A stretch of 64,000 bases of DNA, taken from contig DATGQD010000057.1 of NCBI GenBank assembly GCA_035304385.1, positions 1 to 64,000 of the forward strand, read 5' to 3'. The notes under the pieces were generated by a model. That model was not told the DNA's origin. It saw only the letters and a list, made by a program, of their open reading frames with translations, and ran no database searches. Shown here piece by piece: positions 9,205 to 17,136 of this stretch (its first letter is position 1; every line of letters starts with the position of its first letter). This DNA comes from ZC4RG29 sp035304385. Its GTDB lineage: Bacteria; Bacteroidota; Bacteroidia; Cytophagales; Cyclobacteriaceae. The position numbers and the translations under genes are program-made.

Positions 9205-10275
9205 ATGTGTCGCAATTCCATACAATGCATTATTCCGCCGTACATGATCGATAAACTCATCGAAAGCGGAAGCAGAACCGTCTCCGCCCGCGGAATCGAG
9301 AACAAGTTCAGGTCGTATCGCTTCCGAAGCGATCGAATATTTTTCTCAGCAGTGAACGATTCGGTAAGAGCATCGCTGGGATTTCGCAAACGCGCCCGGA
9401 CCGCAAAGCCGGTTTTGGAGGTATACACGGCAGGCAACAAGACGTCGCTGCCCGGCAGGTTGTTGAAGCGGGGGAAGTCGGGTTATTCCGACAAAGACGC
9501 GGAACGTGTTTACCAGGGCGGCCTGCAAACGTGGAATCTGTATTACGATATGTTCGGACGTAATTCAATAGATGGAAATGGAATGGCGATCATTCAATCC
9601 GTTCACTACGGCGTAAAATATCAGAACGCATTCTGGAATGGTCGGCAAATGGTCTATGGCGACGGAGATGGAACCCTCTTTGGCAGCTTCACGTCGGACG
9701 TAGACATTATTGGTCATGAGCTTACCCATGGCGTAATGCAGTATTCTTCCAACCTCGACTATCAGAATCAGAGTGGCGCGCTGAGCGAGTCATTTTCAGA
9801 TGTGTTCGGCATTATGGTAAAACAGCGCGTGCTCAATGAGGATGTGAAGGCATCGGACTGGCTGATCGGTGCCAATGTGCTCATCGGTGATGCGTATGCC
9901 ATACGATCGATGAAAGAGCCGGGAAGCGCGTACAGAAATCACCCGGTACTGGGTAGCGATCCCCAGCCAGCAACGATGGCTGACTATCAAGACCTGCCGA
10001 ATACACCGGAAGGGGATTGGGGCGGAGTGCATATCAATTCGGGCATCCCCAATTATGCTTTTTACGTCGCCGCGTTCAACCGTGGAGGTTATGCATGGAA
10101 TACCATTGGAAGAATTTGGTACACAGCCATGACGGACCCGGGAAGAATGCCTCACGACGCCACGTTCGCGATAGCACGAGAGGCGACGTTGTACCATGCG
10201 CGCCAACTGTTCGGAGAAGGAAGCCTGGAGTTGAATGCCGTTGCACTGGGGTGGAAAGAAGCCGGAGTAGAATGA
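9205..10275 (+). CDS. Protealysin-like M4 metallopeptidase
   Basis: A 356-residue thermolysin-family zinc protease. HELTH at residues 171-175 supplies two zinc histidines and the catalytic glutamate; Glu195 in GALSESFSD is the third ligand; His276 in GVHINSGIPN matches the thermolysin transition-state histidine. The N-terminus has no signal peptide and instead carries CIIPPYM near residue 8, the short propeptide signature of the protealysin subgroup (PPL-type). This predicts a cytosolic protease synthesised as a proenzyme, as in Serratia protealysin. The frame stays open upstream into the DUF4421 gene, but the PPYM motif fixes the start at the ATG at 9205. Its stop overlaps the start of an emfourin-like inhibitor gene (ATGA). 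Confidence 0.93.
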   Translation: MCRNSIQCIIPPYMIDKLIESGSRTVSARGIENKFRSYRFRSDRIFFSAVNDSVRASLGFRKRARTAKPVLEVYTAGNKTSLPGRLLKRGKSGYSDKDAERVYQGGLQTWNLYYDMFGRNSIDGNGMAIIQSVHYGVKYQNAFWNGRQMVYGDGDGTLFGSFTSDVDIIGHELTHGVMQYSSNLDYQNQSGALSESFSDVFGIMVKQRVLNEDVKASDWLIGANVLIGDAYAIRSMKEPGSAYRNHPVLGSDPQPATMADYQDLPNTPEGDWGGVHINSGIPNYAFYVAAFNRGGYAWNTIGRIWYTAMTDPGRMPHDATFAIAREATLYHARQLFGEGSLELNAVALGWKEAGVE

Positions 10276-10544
10276 AACTCAAGTTAATACAGACAGGGGG
10301 ATTCGCGGGGCTGACACGGACTGCCGAACTGGACATAGACCAGGAAGAAGCCGAAGCACTGGTGCAACAATTGACCGCGTCGGCTGCATCCCATCAACCG
10401 TCACCGAATGTTCGCGATGCTTTTAACCACGTGCTGATCGTCGGAGACCAGCGGGTTCCATTTTCCCCGGAAGATATGCCGGAAGCGCTAAAGCCAACCG
10501 TTGAACGGCTCATCTCCATGCTGAAGGTCGACAGCTCACAGTGA
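10272..10544 (+). CDS. Emfourin-like inhibitor of the adjacent M4 protease
   Basis: A 90-residue protein starting MKLKLIQTGGFAG, with an acidic stretch ELDIDQEEAEAL and ending in a helical LKPTVERLISML segment. Size, the opening KLIQTGGFAG motif and the position immediately after a protealysin-type protease match emfourin, the protein inhibitor of protealysin-like proteases. The ATG overlaps the protease stop codon in an ATGA, so the two are almost certainly translationally coupled, keeping inhibitor and protease in step. No signal peptide, so both should be cytosolic. The inhibitor function is inferred from family and context. Confidence 0.82.
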   Translation: MKLKLIQTGGFAGLTRTAELDIDQEEAEALVQQLTASAASHQPSPNVRDAFNHVLIVGDQRVPFSPEDMPEALKPTVERLISMLKVDSSQ

Positions 10545-10665
10545 AGTGAAGAATTGCCTCGACCCCAACTCGGAAATTGGAAGGTTGCCTGCCACGTCCT
10601 GACGGCAAGTACAGAACCTTTATGATGTTGCCCGTGATTTATCGTAATTGCCCCTGGGTTAGCAC

Positions 10666-11934
10666 ATGGCGATTCAGGCATTCAGAGCATTACAAAGCCG
10701 CAACTTCCGGTTATATTTTTTCGGGCAGTCCGTCTCGCTCATCGGCACATGGATGCAGCGCACGGCGGTGTATTGGGTGGTGTATGAAGAAACGAAATCT
10801 GCATTCATGCTCGGCGCCACCGTGTTTGCCGCACAATTTCCAGCCTTTCTTCTATCGATAGCCGGAGGCGTCGTGGCCGACCGGTATAACCGGTATCGCG
10901 TGTTGCTTGCCACCCAGTGCGCGTCTTTGGTTCAGGCAGCAGCACTTGCTCTACTGGTGGCCACAGGAGCATACGAGATCTGGCATATCCTCGCCTTAAC
11001 GGTTATGCTGGGCACCATAAATGCGTTTGATGTTCCCGCACGTCAGGCCATGATATACGACATGGTGAAGAAGAAATTCCACGTACCCAACGCCATTGCG
11101 CTGAACTCATCTATGGTTCACCTTGCCCGCATTGTTGGCCCGGCCCTGTCAGGAATCGTACTGGAAGTTTTTGGAGCAACGTTCTGCTTCGCTTCGAACG
11201 CAGTGAGTTTTGCTGCGGTGATCGCTTCCCTATTGATGATGCGGCTCCCGCCATATAAGAAGGTCGCGCGAACAACCACACCAATGGGCGACATGAAGGC
11301 AGGATTTACGTATCTGAGAGAAACACCTGCAATCAGCCTGGTGATCGTCATGCTTGCATTCACAAGCCTGTTGTCCCTCCCCTATGTTACCGTGCTCCCG
11401 GTTTACGCGCGGGAAATTTTTCACGGCGATGCGTCAACATTCGGATATCTCAACAGTTTTGTGGGATTGGGTGCCATTACCGGCGCCATCTTTCTGGCCT
11501 CCCTCCAACCCGGCGCCCGGTTGGCAAAGATCCTGCTGATCAATACCGCCCTTTTTGGTATCGGGCTGGCGGCGTTCTCTCATCTTACTTCTTTCCCCCT
11601 TGCGCTGCTATGTCTTATCCTCACAGGGTTTGGGATGATGTCGCAAACGACCATTAGCAACACCATTATTCAACTCACCGTAGTGCCGACGATGCGCGGG
11701 CGCGTCCTTAGTTATTATACGATGGTGTTCTTCGGCATGCAACCCATTGGCGGGTTACTCATCGGCACCCTGACCCAGTACCTGGGCGCTCCGCGTACTG
11801 TGCTGATACAAGGGATCATTACGATCCTCATTGCGTTGCTTTTTGCACCCCTACTACGCCGTCGTGAGTTGAAGCCGAAGGACCGGATGAAAATTGAACA
11901 GCTTAAAGAGCGGTCGGTGGAAACTACCGGATAA
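10666..11934 (+). CDS. MFS transporter, DHA3/EntS-like
   Basis: A 422-residue transporter with about 12 predicted membrane helices. FRLYFFGQSVSLIGTWMQ in the first helix and GGVVADRYNRYRVL in the loop after helix 2 are the typical MFS_3 (EntS/DHA3) signatures; GFGMMSQTTISNTIIQ falls in the second half. Members export siderophores, macrolides or other small molecules, but the substrate here cannot be read from sequence. The start ATG at 10666 directly precedes the conserved AFRALQSRNFR amphipathic segment. It follows the protease/inhibitor pair by 121 bp and ends before a strong hairpin at 11989-12025. Confidence 0.88.
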   Translation: MAIQAFRALQSRNFRLYFFGQSVSLIGTWMQRTAVYWVVYEETKSAFMLGATVFAAQFPAFLLSIAGGVVADRYNRYRVLLATQCASLVQAAALALLVATGAYEIWHILALTVMLGTINAFDVPARQAMIYDMVKKKFHVPNAIALNSSMVHLARIVGPALSGIVLEVFGATFCFASNAVSFAAVIASLLMMRLPPYKKVARTTTPMGDMKAGFTYLRETPAISLVIVMLAFTSLLSLPYVTVLPVYAREIFHGDASTFGYLNSFVGLGAITGAIFLASLQPGARLAKILLINTALFGIGLAAFSHLTSFPLALLCLILTGFGMMSQTTISNTIIQLTVVPTMRGRVLSYYTMVFFGMQPIGGLLIGTLTQYLGAPRTVLIQGIITILIALLFAPLLRRRELKPKDRMKIEQLKERSVETTG

Positions 11935-11988
11935 AGAAGGGAAAGCCCACTACGAATGCCTGAAACACAAGGAATTAAATGAAAATAA

Positions 11989-12025
11989 AAACGGGAAGGG
12001 CTCAAAAAACCTGCCCTTCCCGTTT
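11989..12025 (-). terminator. Hairpin terminator between MFS gene and tRNA-Arg
   Basis: A perfect 13-bp inverted repeat (AAACGGGAAGGGC and GCCCTTCCCGTTT) with an 11-nt loop. Read on the minus strand it is followed by TTATTTTC, making a good terminator for the tRNA, three bases past its 3' end. On the plus strand it could also end the MFS transcript, with a weaker T tract. Confidence 0.85.
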
Positions 12026-12027
12026 AG

Positions 12028-12099
12028 TAGCCCCGGAGGGAATCGAACCCCCACCAAGAGAACCGGAATCTCTCGTTCTATCCATTAAACTACGGAGCC
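12028..12099 (-). tRNA. tRNA-Arg (anticodon CCG)
   Basis: A 72-nt cloverleaf on the minus strand. The acceptor stem pairs GGCTCCG with CGGGGCT (one G-U at the end), the anticodon stem is AGAGA/TCTCT with loop TTCCGGT, giving anticodon CCG (reads CGG, arginine). The T loop is TTCGATT. The discriminator is A and CCA is not encoded. A hairpin terminator follows directly. Confidence 0.95.
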
Positions 12100-12936
12100 T
12101 GGTCCCGGATCATTTTCCGGTAAAATGGGAGCTGCAAAATTAGAATTATTTAGGATTTAATAGTTGTCCCCTCCCAAAATTGATACGAACCAGGAACGTC
12201 GACCCACACCGTATAAACGCATCTGGGGTATTGTAAATTCCATGAGCCAGATACTTCTGTCTCTGCAACGGAAAGGATCGGCGAGGGTTCGTACCCCATA
12301 CTTTAAGCCTTTGTATAAACATACCACCGGGCAGCGGCCTCCGAAGGGACAGCCTGACCCAAGCCAGTTATCGCACCCCTTTTGTAAGATTTTCTATGCG
12401 TTTGGAAAAAATTTTTTTGCACCCGATGCATGTCGGAATGACCGGGGTTGAAGTTGAAAATCCTACAAGCGCATGCGCTCCACTTCATGTGGTAGGTTAG
12501 CGGAAGGGACATCGCGATCATACACTATCAGCGCACGTTGCGCATGAACATTACAATCTGTCTCTTCACGTTGTACATTACGATGGCTTGTTCATGGATG
12601 GCAAAAAATCCGCAAAAGCAGCACAATTTTCAAGATTTTTTATTGCTATCGAGTGGTACACATCACGATCATCATCATAATTTTTTTTGTTAGTGATCAT
12701 CATCGCGTATCTATAATGATCGCATTGACATCTGTCAACGAGGTGCGATGCCCTTAACACGAATGTTACATAGTTAAACAAAAACATACATGGGATGTGC
12801 GTGGTTTGAAGCGCGACCGATGACCGTACGATGACTTGACGAGGTCCAAACAGGATTGCAAATTTTGGTATTTACAAAATGATGTATTAATTTCAAACCA
12901 CAATTGTAACTTTGTTTAACCAAAACTTTCAACGCT
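12100..12936. other. Gene-free stretch between tRNA-Arg and histone-like gene
   Basis: An 837-bp region with no convincing coding frame; the short open frames on both strands lack family resemblance. It is AT-rich toward the right. Visible structure includes a 12-bp palindrome AGCGCATGCGCT at 12468-12479, flanked by CCTAC (12462) and GTAGG (12492), and a direct repeat GATCATCATC at 12667 and 12695. These may be regulatory or part of a small RNA, but nothing proves either. Confidence 0.5.
12907..12914 (+). promoter_or_regulatory. -7 element of the histone-like gene promoter
   Basis: TAACTTTG matches TAnnTTTG exactly and ends 22 bp before the ATG at 12937. The -33 TTG is not clearly present at the standard spacing, but the surrounding 60 bases are markedly AT-rich. 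Confidence 0.55.
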
Positions 12937-13107
12937 ATGGCAAAGAAGAAAGCAGCGAAAAAGAAAGCGGCTAAAAAGAAAGTGGCAAAGAAGAAAGTAG
13001 CTAAGAAGAAGACTGCTAAGAAGGCTACTAAGAAGAAAGCCACCAAGAAGAAAGCCGCTAAGAAAAAAGTCGCTAAGAAGAAAAAGGCCGCTAAGAAGAA
13101 AAAATAA
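12937..13107 (+). CDS. Histone H1-like lysine/alanine-rich DNA-binding protein
   Basis: A 56-residue protein made almost wholly of A, K, V and T in a pentapeptide-like repeat (AAKKK, VAKKK, ATKKK), resembling the C-terminal tail of histone H1 and the bacterial Hc1/AlgP-type proteins. There is no globular domain and no signal. Such tails bind and compact DNA without sequence preference; that role here is inferred. Codon use alternates AAG and AAA, so it is not a simple nucleotide repeat and looks selected at the protein level. An exact TAACTTTG box lies upstream and a strong hairpin terminator follows at 13139, so it is probably a single-gene transcript. The antisense open frame is a shadow. 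Confidence 0.88.
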   Translation: MAKKKAAKKKAAKKKVAKKKVAKKKTAKKATKKKATKKKAAKKKVAKKKKAAKKKK

Positions 13108-13138
13108 CGGCGCAAAGATCTCTGATCTTTGAAAGATG

Positions 13139-13169
13139 AAAACCGTCTCCAACTTGGGACGGTTTTTTT
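13139..13169 (+). terminator. Rho-independent terminator of histone-like gene
   Basis: AAAACCGTC and GACGGTTTT form a 9-bp stem followed by a run of seven T in all (13163-13169). It lies 31 bp after the stop codon and just before the convergent end of hrpB, whose transcript could also use it in the other direction. Confidence 0.88.
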
Positions 13170-13186
13170 GTTTCTGCTGCTTCGTG

Positions 13187-15664
13187 TTATCGCTTCCTTG
13201 CCACGCCGCGGACCGCCACGGCAGTACGGGGATCGTCGGGCCACGAATGCTTCGGATACCTGCGACGCAAATCCTTCTTTACTTCCACGTACCCCGTACT
13301 CCAAAAGCTGGAGAGGTCACCCGTCACCTGCACAAGCCGAAATCCGGGCGACAACAGATGCAACAACACCCTGGTGCGACCTTCATTGATAACCGGTGTA
13401 TCTGTCCAGCCAAACACCTCCTGAAGCCGTACCTCCAGTACCGGCGGTTGTCCGTCAATACTATACTTGAGTTTTACTTCTGAACCGCTCGGAACCTTAA
13501 TCCGATTGGGGACAAGCGCATCGAGTCTCTGTTGCTGTTCCCAGGAAAGAAGCGTATTAGTCGCCACATCCATTCGGATACGCTGTAGATCATGCAGGCT
13601 ACCGACGTCCTCCAGGTAAGGGCCGAGCCAGGACTCCAGCGTTTGTAGCAGCCGCTCATCACTTACGTCGGGCCACACATCATCGCTGTTCCACCGGCGC
13701 ACACTCATCACACGCGCCTGCCAGTGTTCAAAAGCATCGGACCAGCCCAACACTTTAAGACCTCGATCGCGTATCATCTCACAGATCACGGCACGACGTC
13801 GGTCGGTGCTAATGCGGGTGAGCTGACGTTGTTCAAGCACCAGCGCGCCTGCGCGCGTCTCCATTATCCCAACGATCCTATCGTGCGTATCATCCCATCG
13901 TACGATCTCAACGTCTTCCGACATGGGAATGAGTTGTACCGGATCGACAGACGCCGCAAGAAATATCCTGCCTTCGGTAGCACCTGCATCCAGGTGGACG
14001 GCCACGATCCACGATGCACCCACCATGGGATCGCCGGCAGTAAGCCGTGCCATTCTTCCGTTGATGAGTTTGTACAGGTTACCCTGTCGTTCCACCTGCC
14101 GGCCCACGCGGTCGGGGTAAGCATACAAGAGCAAGGCGCCTACATCGTCGTGGACGACCATCGTAGTAACGACCGGTGCATTCAGAATCCTCCGCCATTG
14201 CGTCGCGAGCCTTTCGATGCGTTCCATGACGCGGCGGTCGCCGGCGAACGGTTCTTTTCTTCTGAACTTGCGTAGTTCATCCACGCGCATAGCAACGTCA
14301 GCGCCATACTCCGCGGGAAGCGGGTCGCGTTCTTCAAGAAGCGCCGCGCAGTCGATCGCGAGGGCCAGCATATCCTCCTCTTGCGCAGCCTCCGTGAGCA
14401 TATGTGCAAGCCGCGGGTGCGTAGGAAGGCGGGCCATCTCCCGACCGCGTGGCGTTATCTGTTCGCCATCCAGTGCACCGAGGTGTCGAAGCAGTTCCAT
14501 CGCTTGTTTGAGATGTCCCACAGGTGGCGGTGTAATCCATGTCAGTTCGCCCACATTTGTGATGCCGTACCAGGCGAGCGCCAGTACAAGCGGTGCGAGA
14601 TCCGCATCTTCGATCTCGGGTGTACGGGCAGCGACCAGGTTATTGTGTGAGCGTTCACTCCAAAGCCGGTAGCAGACACCGGGGCCAAGACGGCCGGCAC
14701 GCCCCGCACGCTGGTCGGCAGCATCGCGTGTAACAGCAACCGTTGTCAGTCGGGTAAGCCCTGTCCTGGCGTTGAACCGGGGTATGCGGGAAAGGCCGCT
14801 ATCGATCACAACGGATATGCCTTCGATTGTTAATGATGTCTCGGCGATGGATGTGGCCAGCACGATCTTGCGCCGCCCCTGCGGATCCGGAACAATCGCT
14901 CTTTGTTGGGCGTCGAAGGAAAGGTCACCATACAAGGGCAAGACCAGGAGATCAGGAAATTCGCGCTCCAATAACTCGAGGGTACGGCGGATTTCAGCAG
15001 ACCCGGGAAGAAATACCAGGATGTCGCCGCGCTGTTCCCGTATGGCCTGTCGGCAGGCAGCAGCCACACGTACAGACACATGTACATCGCCGGGGGCATC
15101 ACGATAGATAAACTGGACGGGAAATTCGCGGCCTCGGCTCGTTACTACCGGTGCATGATTCAGTCGTTCCGCGACTGATCCGGCATCCAGTGTTGCCGAC
15201 ATGATGAGGATTTTCAGATCCGGTCGCCGCTGCTGCTGAACTTTAAGACACAAGGCCAGGGCCAGGTCGGACTGCAGGCTGCGTTCATGAAACTCGTCAA
15301 AAATAATCAGGCCGGTCTCTTCCAGGTCGTCATCCGGTTGGATCATTCGCGTCATTACACCCTCGGTAACAACGTGTATCCGCGTCTGCCTGCTGGTCCT
15401 GCTCTCGAAACGAACGCTGTACCCTACCGTACTGCCCACCTCTTCGTCAAGCATAAAAGACATCCGCTGCGCCACGGCGCGTGCCGCCAGTCTCCGCGGC
15501 TCGAGCATAACGATTTTCCGCCCGTTTAACCAGGGTTCGTCTATCAGGTGGAGCGGCAGGACTGTGGATTTTCCTGCGCCGGGAGGCGCCTGGAGGATGG
15601 CCACCGGATGATCCTTCAGCGCGGCGCGGATGTCTTCCAGTATATCGAGTACAGGGTAGTTCAT
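13187..15664 (-). CDS. hrpB: ATP-dependent helicase HrpB
   Basis: An 825-residue DEAH-box helicase. Walker A is QAPPGAGKST at residues 25-34, motif Ia LEPRRLAARAVA, the DEFH box at 123-126, SAT near 156, and motif VI DQRAGRAGRLGPG near 320. The C-terminal HrpB domain ends with RRRYPKHSWPDDP, a diagnostic family motif. It is predicted to unwind RNA or DNA-RNA structures in the cytosol; the physiological substrate of HrpB is poorly known. The frame extends six codons further, overlapping the preceding stop, but the ATG at 15664 is one base after that stop, so it is translationally coupled to the ceramidase-like gene. Confidence 0.93.
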   Translation of the reverse strand: MNYPVLDILEDIRAALKDHPVAILQAPPGAGKSTVLPLHLIDEPWLNGRKIVMLEPRRLAARAVAQRMSFMLDEEVGSTVGYSVRFESRTSRQTRIHVVTEGVMTRMIQPDDDLEETGLIIFDEFHERSLQSDLALALCLKVQQQRRPDLKILIMSATLDAGSVAERLNHAPVVTSRGREFPVQFIYRDAPGDVHVSVRVAAACRQAIREQRGDILVFLPGSAEIRRTLELLEREFPDLLVLPLYGDLSFDAQQRAIVPDPQGRRKIVLATSIAETSLTIEGISVVIDSGLSRIPRFNARTGLTRLTTVAVTRDAADQRAGRAGRLGPGVCYRLWSERSHNNLVAARTPEIEDADLAPLVLALAWYGITNVGELTWITPPPVGHLKQAMELLRHLGALDGEQITPRGREMARLPTHPRLAHMLTEAAQEEDMLALAIDCAALLEERDPLPAEYGADVAMRVDELRKFRRKEPFAGDRRVMERIERLATQWRRILNAPVVTTMVVHDDVGALLLYAYPDRVGRQVERQGNLYKLINGRMARLTAGDPMVGASWIVAVHLDAGATEGRIFLAASVDPVQLIPMSEDVEIVRWDDTHDRIVGIMETRAGALVLEQRQLTRISTDRRRAVICEMIRDRGLKVLGWSDAFEHWQARVMSVRRWNSDDVWPDVSDERLLQTLESWLGPYLEDVGSLHDLQRIRMDVATNTLLSWEQQQRLDALVPNRIKVPSGSEVKLKYSIDGQPPVLEVRLQEVFGWTDTPVINEGRTRVLLHLLSPGFRLVQVTGDLSSFWSTGYVEVKKDLRRRYPKHSWPDDPRTAVAVRGVARKR

Positions 15665-15665
15665 C

Positions 15666-17024
15666 TCATTCGCCCAGCGCATCGATCACGCTTACCAGGC
15701 TTTCGGTGACGTAGGCGCCGTTGCCCGGCCCAAACCAGTTCATGAGGCGTGTTTCGTAATGGTCCACGTCATACCATTGATCGGCGGTAATGTATCCGAT
15801 GTACTGGCCGTTGAAGCTGGTGACCATAGCGTTCATTCCGTGCGCTCTTGCTGCCGAGTCGATGGGAGGCATCAGTTCACCCGAGAAGTCGCACGGCGTA
15901 CCCAGCAACATTACGTTTCCGATTCTCAGCGCAGTAAGTTCAGGGGAGTAGCTGCCGAATACGGCACGAAACAGCCACGGCCTGACCCGCCAGTCTTTTA
16001 ACACCTTGAATTGAGGTTCGCCGAGTTCGAGCGGTGTTCTTGTCATCAGCAGCGAAGAATCCTGCAGGGGGTCGAGCCTGTTCCGCTCCTTCAGGAAGAT
16101 ATCGGCCAGTTTCGTACCCACCGCCTGCACCGTCTCCATCCCGCGCGATGCACTCTTACATCCATGGCTGCCTACCGCGCCCGCCATAAACATAGCGAAG
16201 GCATAGCCATTGCGTTCAAGCGCGTCCGTGAAAACGCCGGGGTAGTCCCGGGAGATATGGAGGCTGCCCGATGCGTCGCATGTGGCATGACCGGTAAAGC
16301 TGGCGATCAGTAGCGTGTCCGCCGCACGACGCACCTCGATAACCCGTAGCATTGAATCAAGCGTACCCGCCTCCCGTGCCACGCGGTTATATAACATATC
16401 CGGAACCGGGATTTGGCCCACGAAAAGTTCTGCAGGCTGTTTGCGTTGATCGGCTTGCTTTATCGACTCAGTGATGCGATCGACAATGTCATCGACCAGA
16501 TCCTGATGGTAAGGTCCGCTGTACAGATACCCCGAAAGACGCCTGCCCCAGTTCCCGATACTGCTATGGGTGTGGGTTGCAGAAAGGTAGGTGTTGTCGA
16601 GGCTGAATCCTGTGCCCTTCAACGCATCGTCAAGCGCCATGGTAACTTCAGGTGGAACAAGCAGCATGTCCAGAGAAACGATCGCGACCTTATTCCCGCG
16701 GTTGCCGACCACCATGCTTTGAACGAATATCGAATCGTGCACACCCTCATACCGCAATCGCCGCAAACCGCTTCCCGCCATAGAAGTTGGATGCGACGGT
16801 GTGATGTTCACCCGGGCATATCCAACGCTGAATCCCGACGACGGCGCGGGTATGGCAACCGTATCCAGCGCCCGCAGGCGCTCCTGCATGGTGGGATAAA
16901 AATCCTTTTCGGGCGGGAGGGTGTTGTCTATGGGTATGACCGACACTGCAAGAAACAAGAACACGGCCACGACCAGAATCAGTACGAGGCGGAGGATGAA
17001 CCGCAGCACCAGAGAAGCCAGCAT
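15666..17024 (-). CDS. Membrane-anchored neutral/alkaline ceramidase-like protein
   Basis: About 452 residues. After an N-terminal transmembrane helix (RLVLILVVAVFLFLAVSV) the protein shows motifs of the neutral/alkaline non-lysosomal ceramidase family: GYARVNITP, SLDMLLVPPEV, ATHTHSSIGNWG (zinc histidines), FTGHATCDASG and RDYPGVF. These enzymes hydrolyse the N-acyl bond of ceramides. It is shorter than classical ceramidases (about 650-700 residues) and lacks their C-terminal Ig-like domain, so the substrate may differ; sphingolipid-producing Bacteroidota make ceramide plausible. The open frame runs to a TTG at 17060; I chose the ATG at 17024 before the helix, but the start is uncertain. One base separates its stop from hrpB. 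Confidence 0.75.
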   Translation of the reverse strand: MLASLVLRFILRLVLILVVAVFLFLAVSVIPIDNTLPPEKDFYPTMQERLRALDTVAIPAPSSGFSVGYARVNITPSHPTSMAGSGLRRLRYEGVHDSIFVQSMVVGNRGNKVAIVSLDMLLVPPEVTMALDDALKGTGFSLDNTYLSATHTHSSIGNWGRRLSGYLYSGPYHQDLVDDIVDRITESIKQADQRKQPAELFVGQIPVPDMLYNRVAREAGTLDSMLRVIEVRRAADTLLIASFTGHATCDASGSLHISRDYPGVFTDALERNGYAFAMFMAGAVGSHGCKSASRGMETVQAVGTKLADIFLKERNRLDPLQDSSLLMTRTPLELGEPQFKVLKDWRVRPWLFRAVFGSYSPELTALRIGNVMLLGTPCDFSGELMPPIDSAARAHGMNAMVTSFNGQYIGYITADQWYDVDHYETRLMNWFGPGNGAYVTESLVSVIDALGE

Positions 17025-17136
17025 AAGACGCAAGATGTCATTATTCTGCAACGACCGCAATGAAATCGTATCCCCTTCTTACCTCAACCGCAACCCTCTG
17101 CTGCGAATTCTGCCAGGGTAGATTGTTTGGGATACG

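Noticed and set aside
12028..12936. Integrated element at tRNA-Arg
   Set aside because: The tRNA 3' end faces the MFS gene, not the empty region, and there is no integrase or repeated tRNA end.
12774..13304. 176-codon minus-strand frame rich in Phe and Leu across the histone-like gene
   Set aside because: It is the complement of Lys/Ala codons; the Phe/Leu/Ala repeat is an artefact, and the plus-strand gene has promoter and terminator signals.
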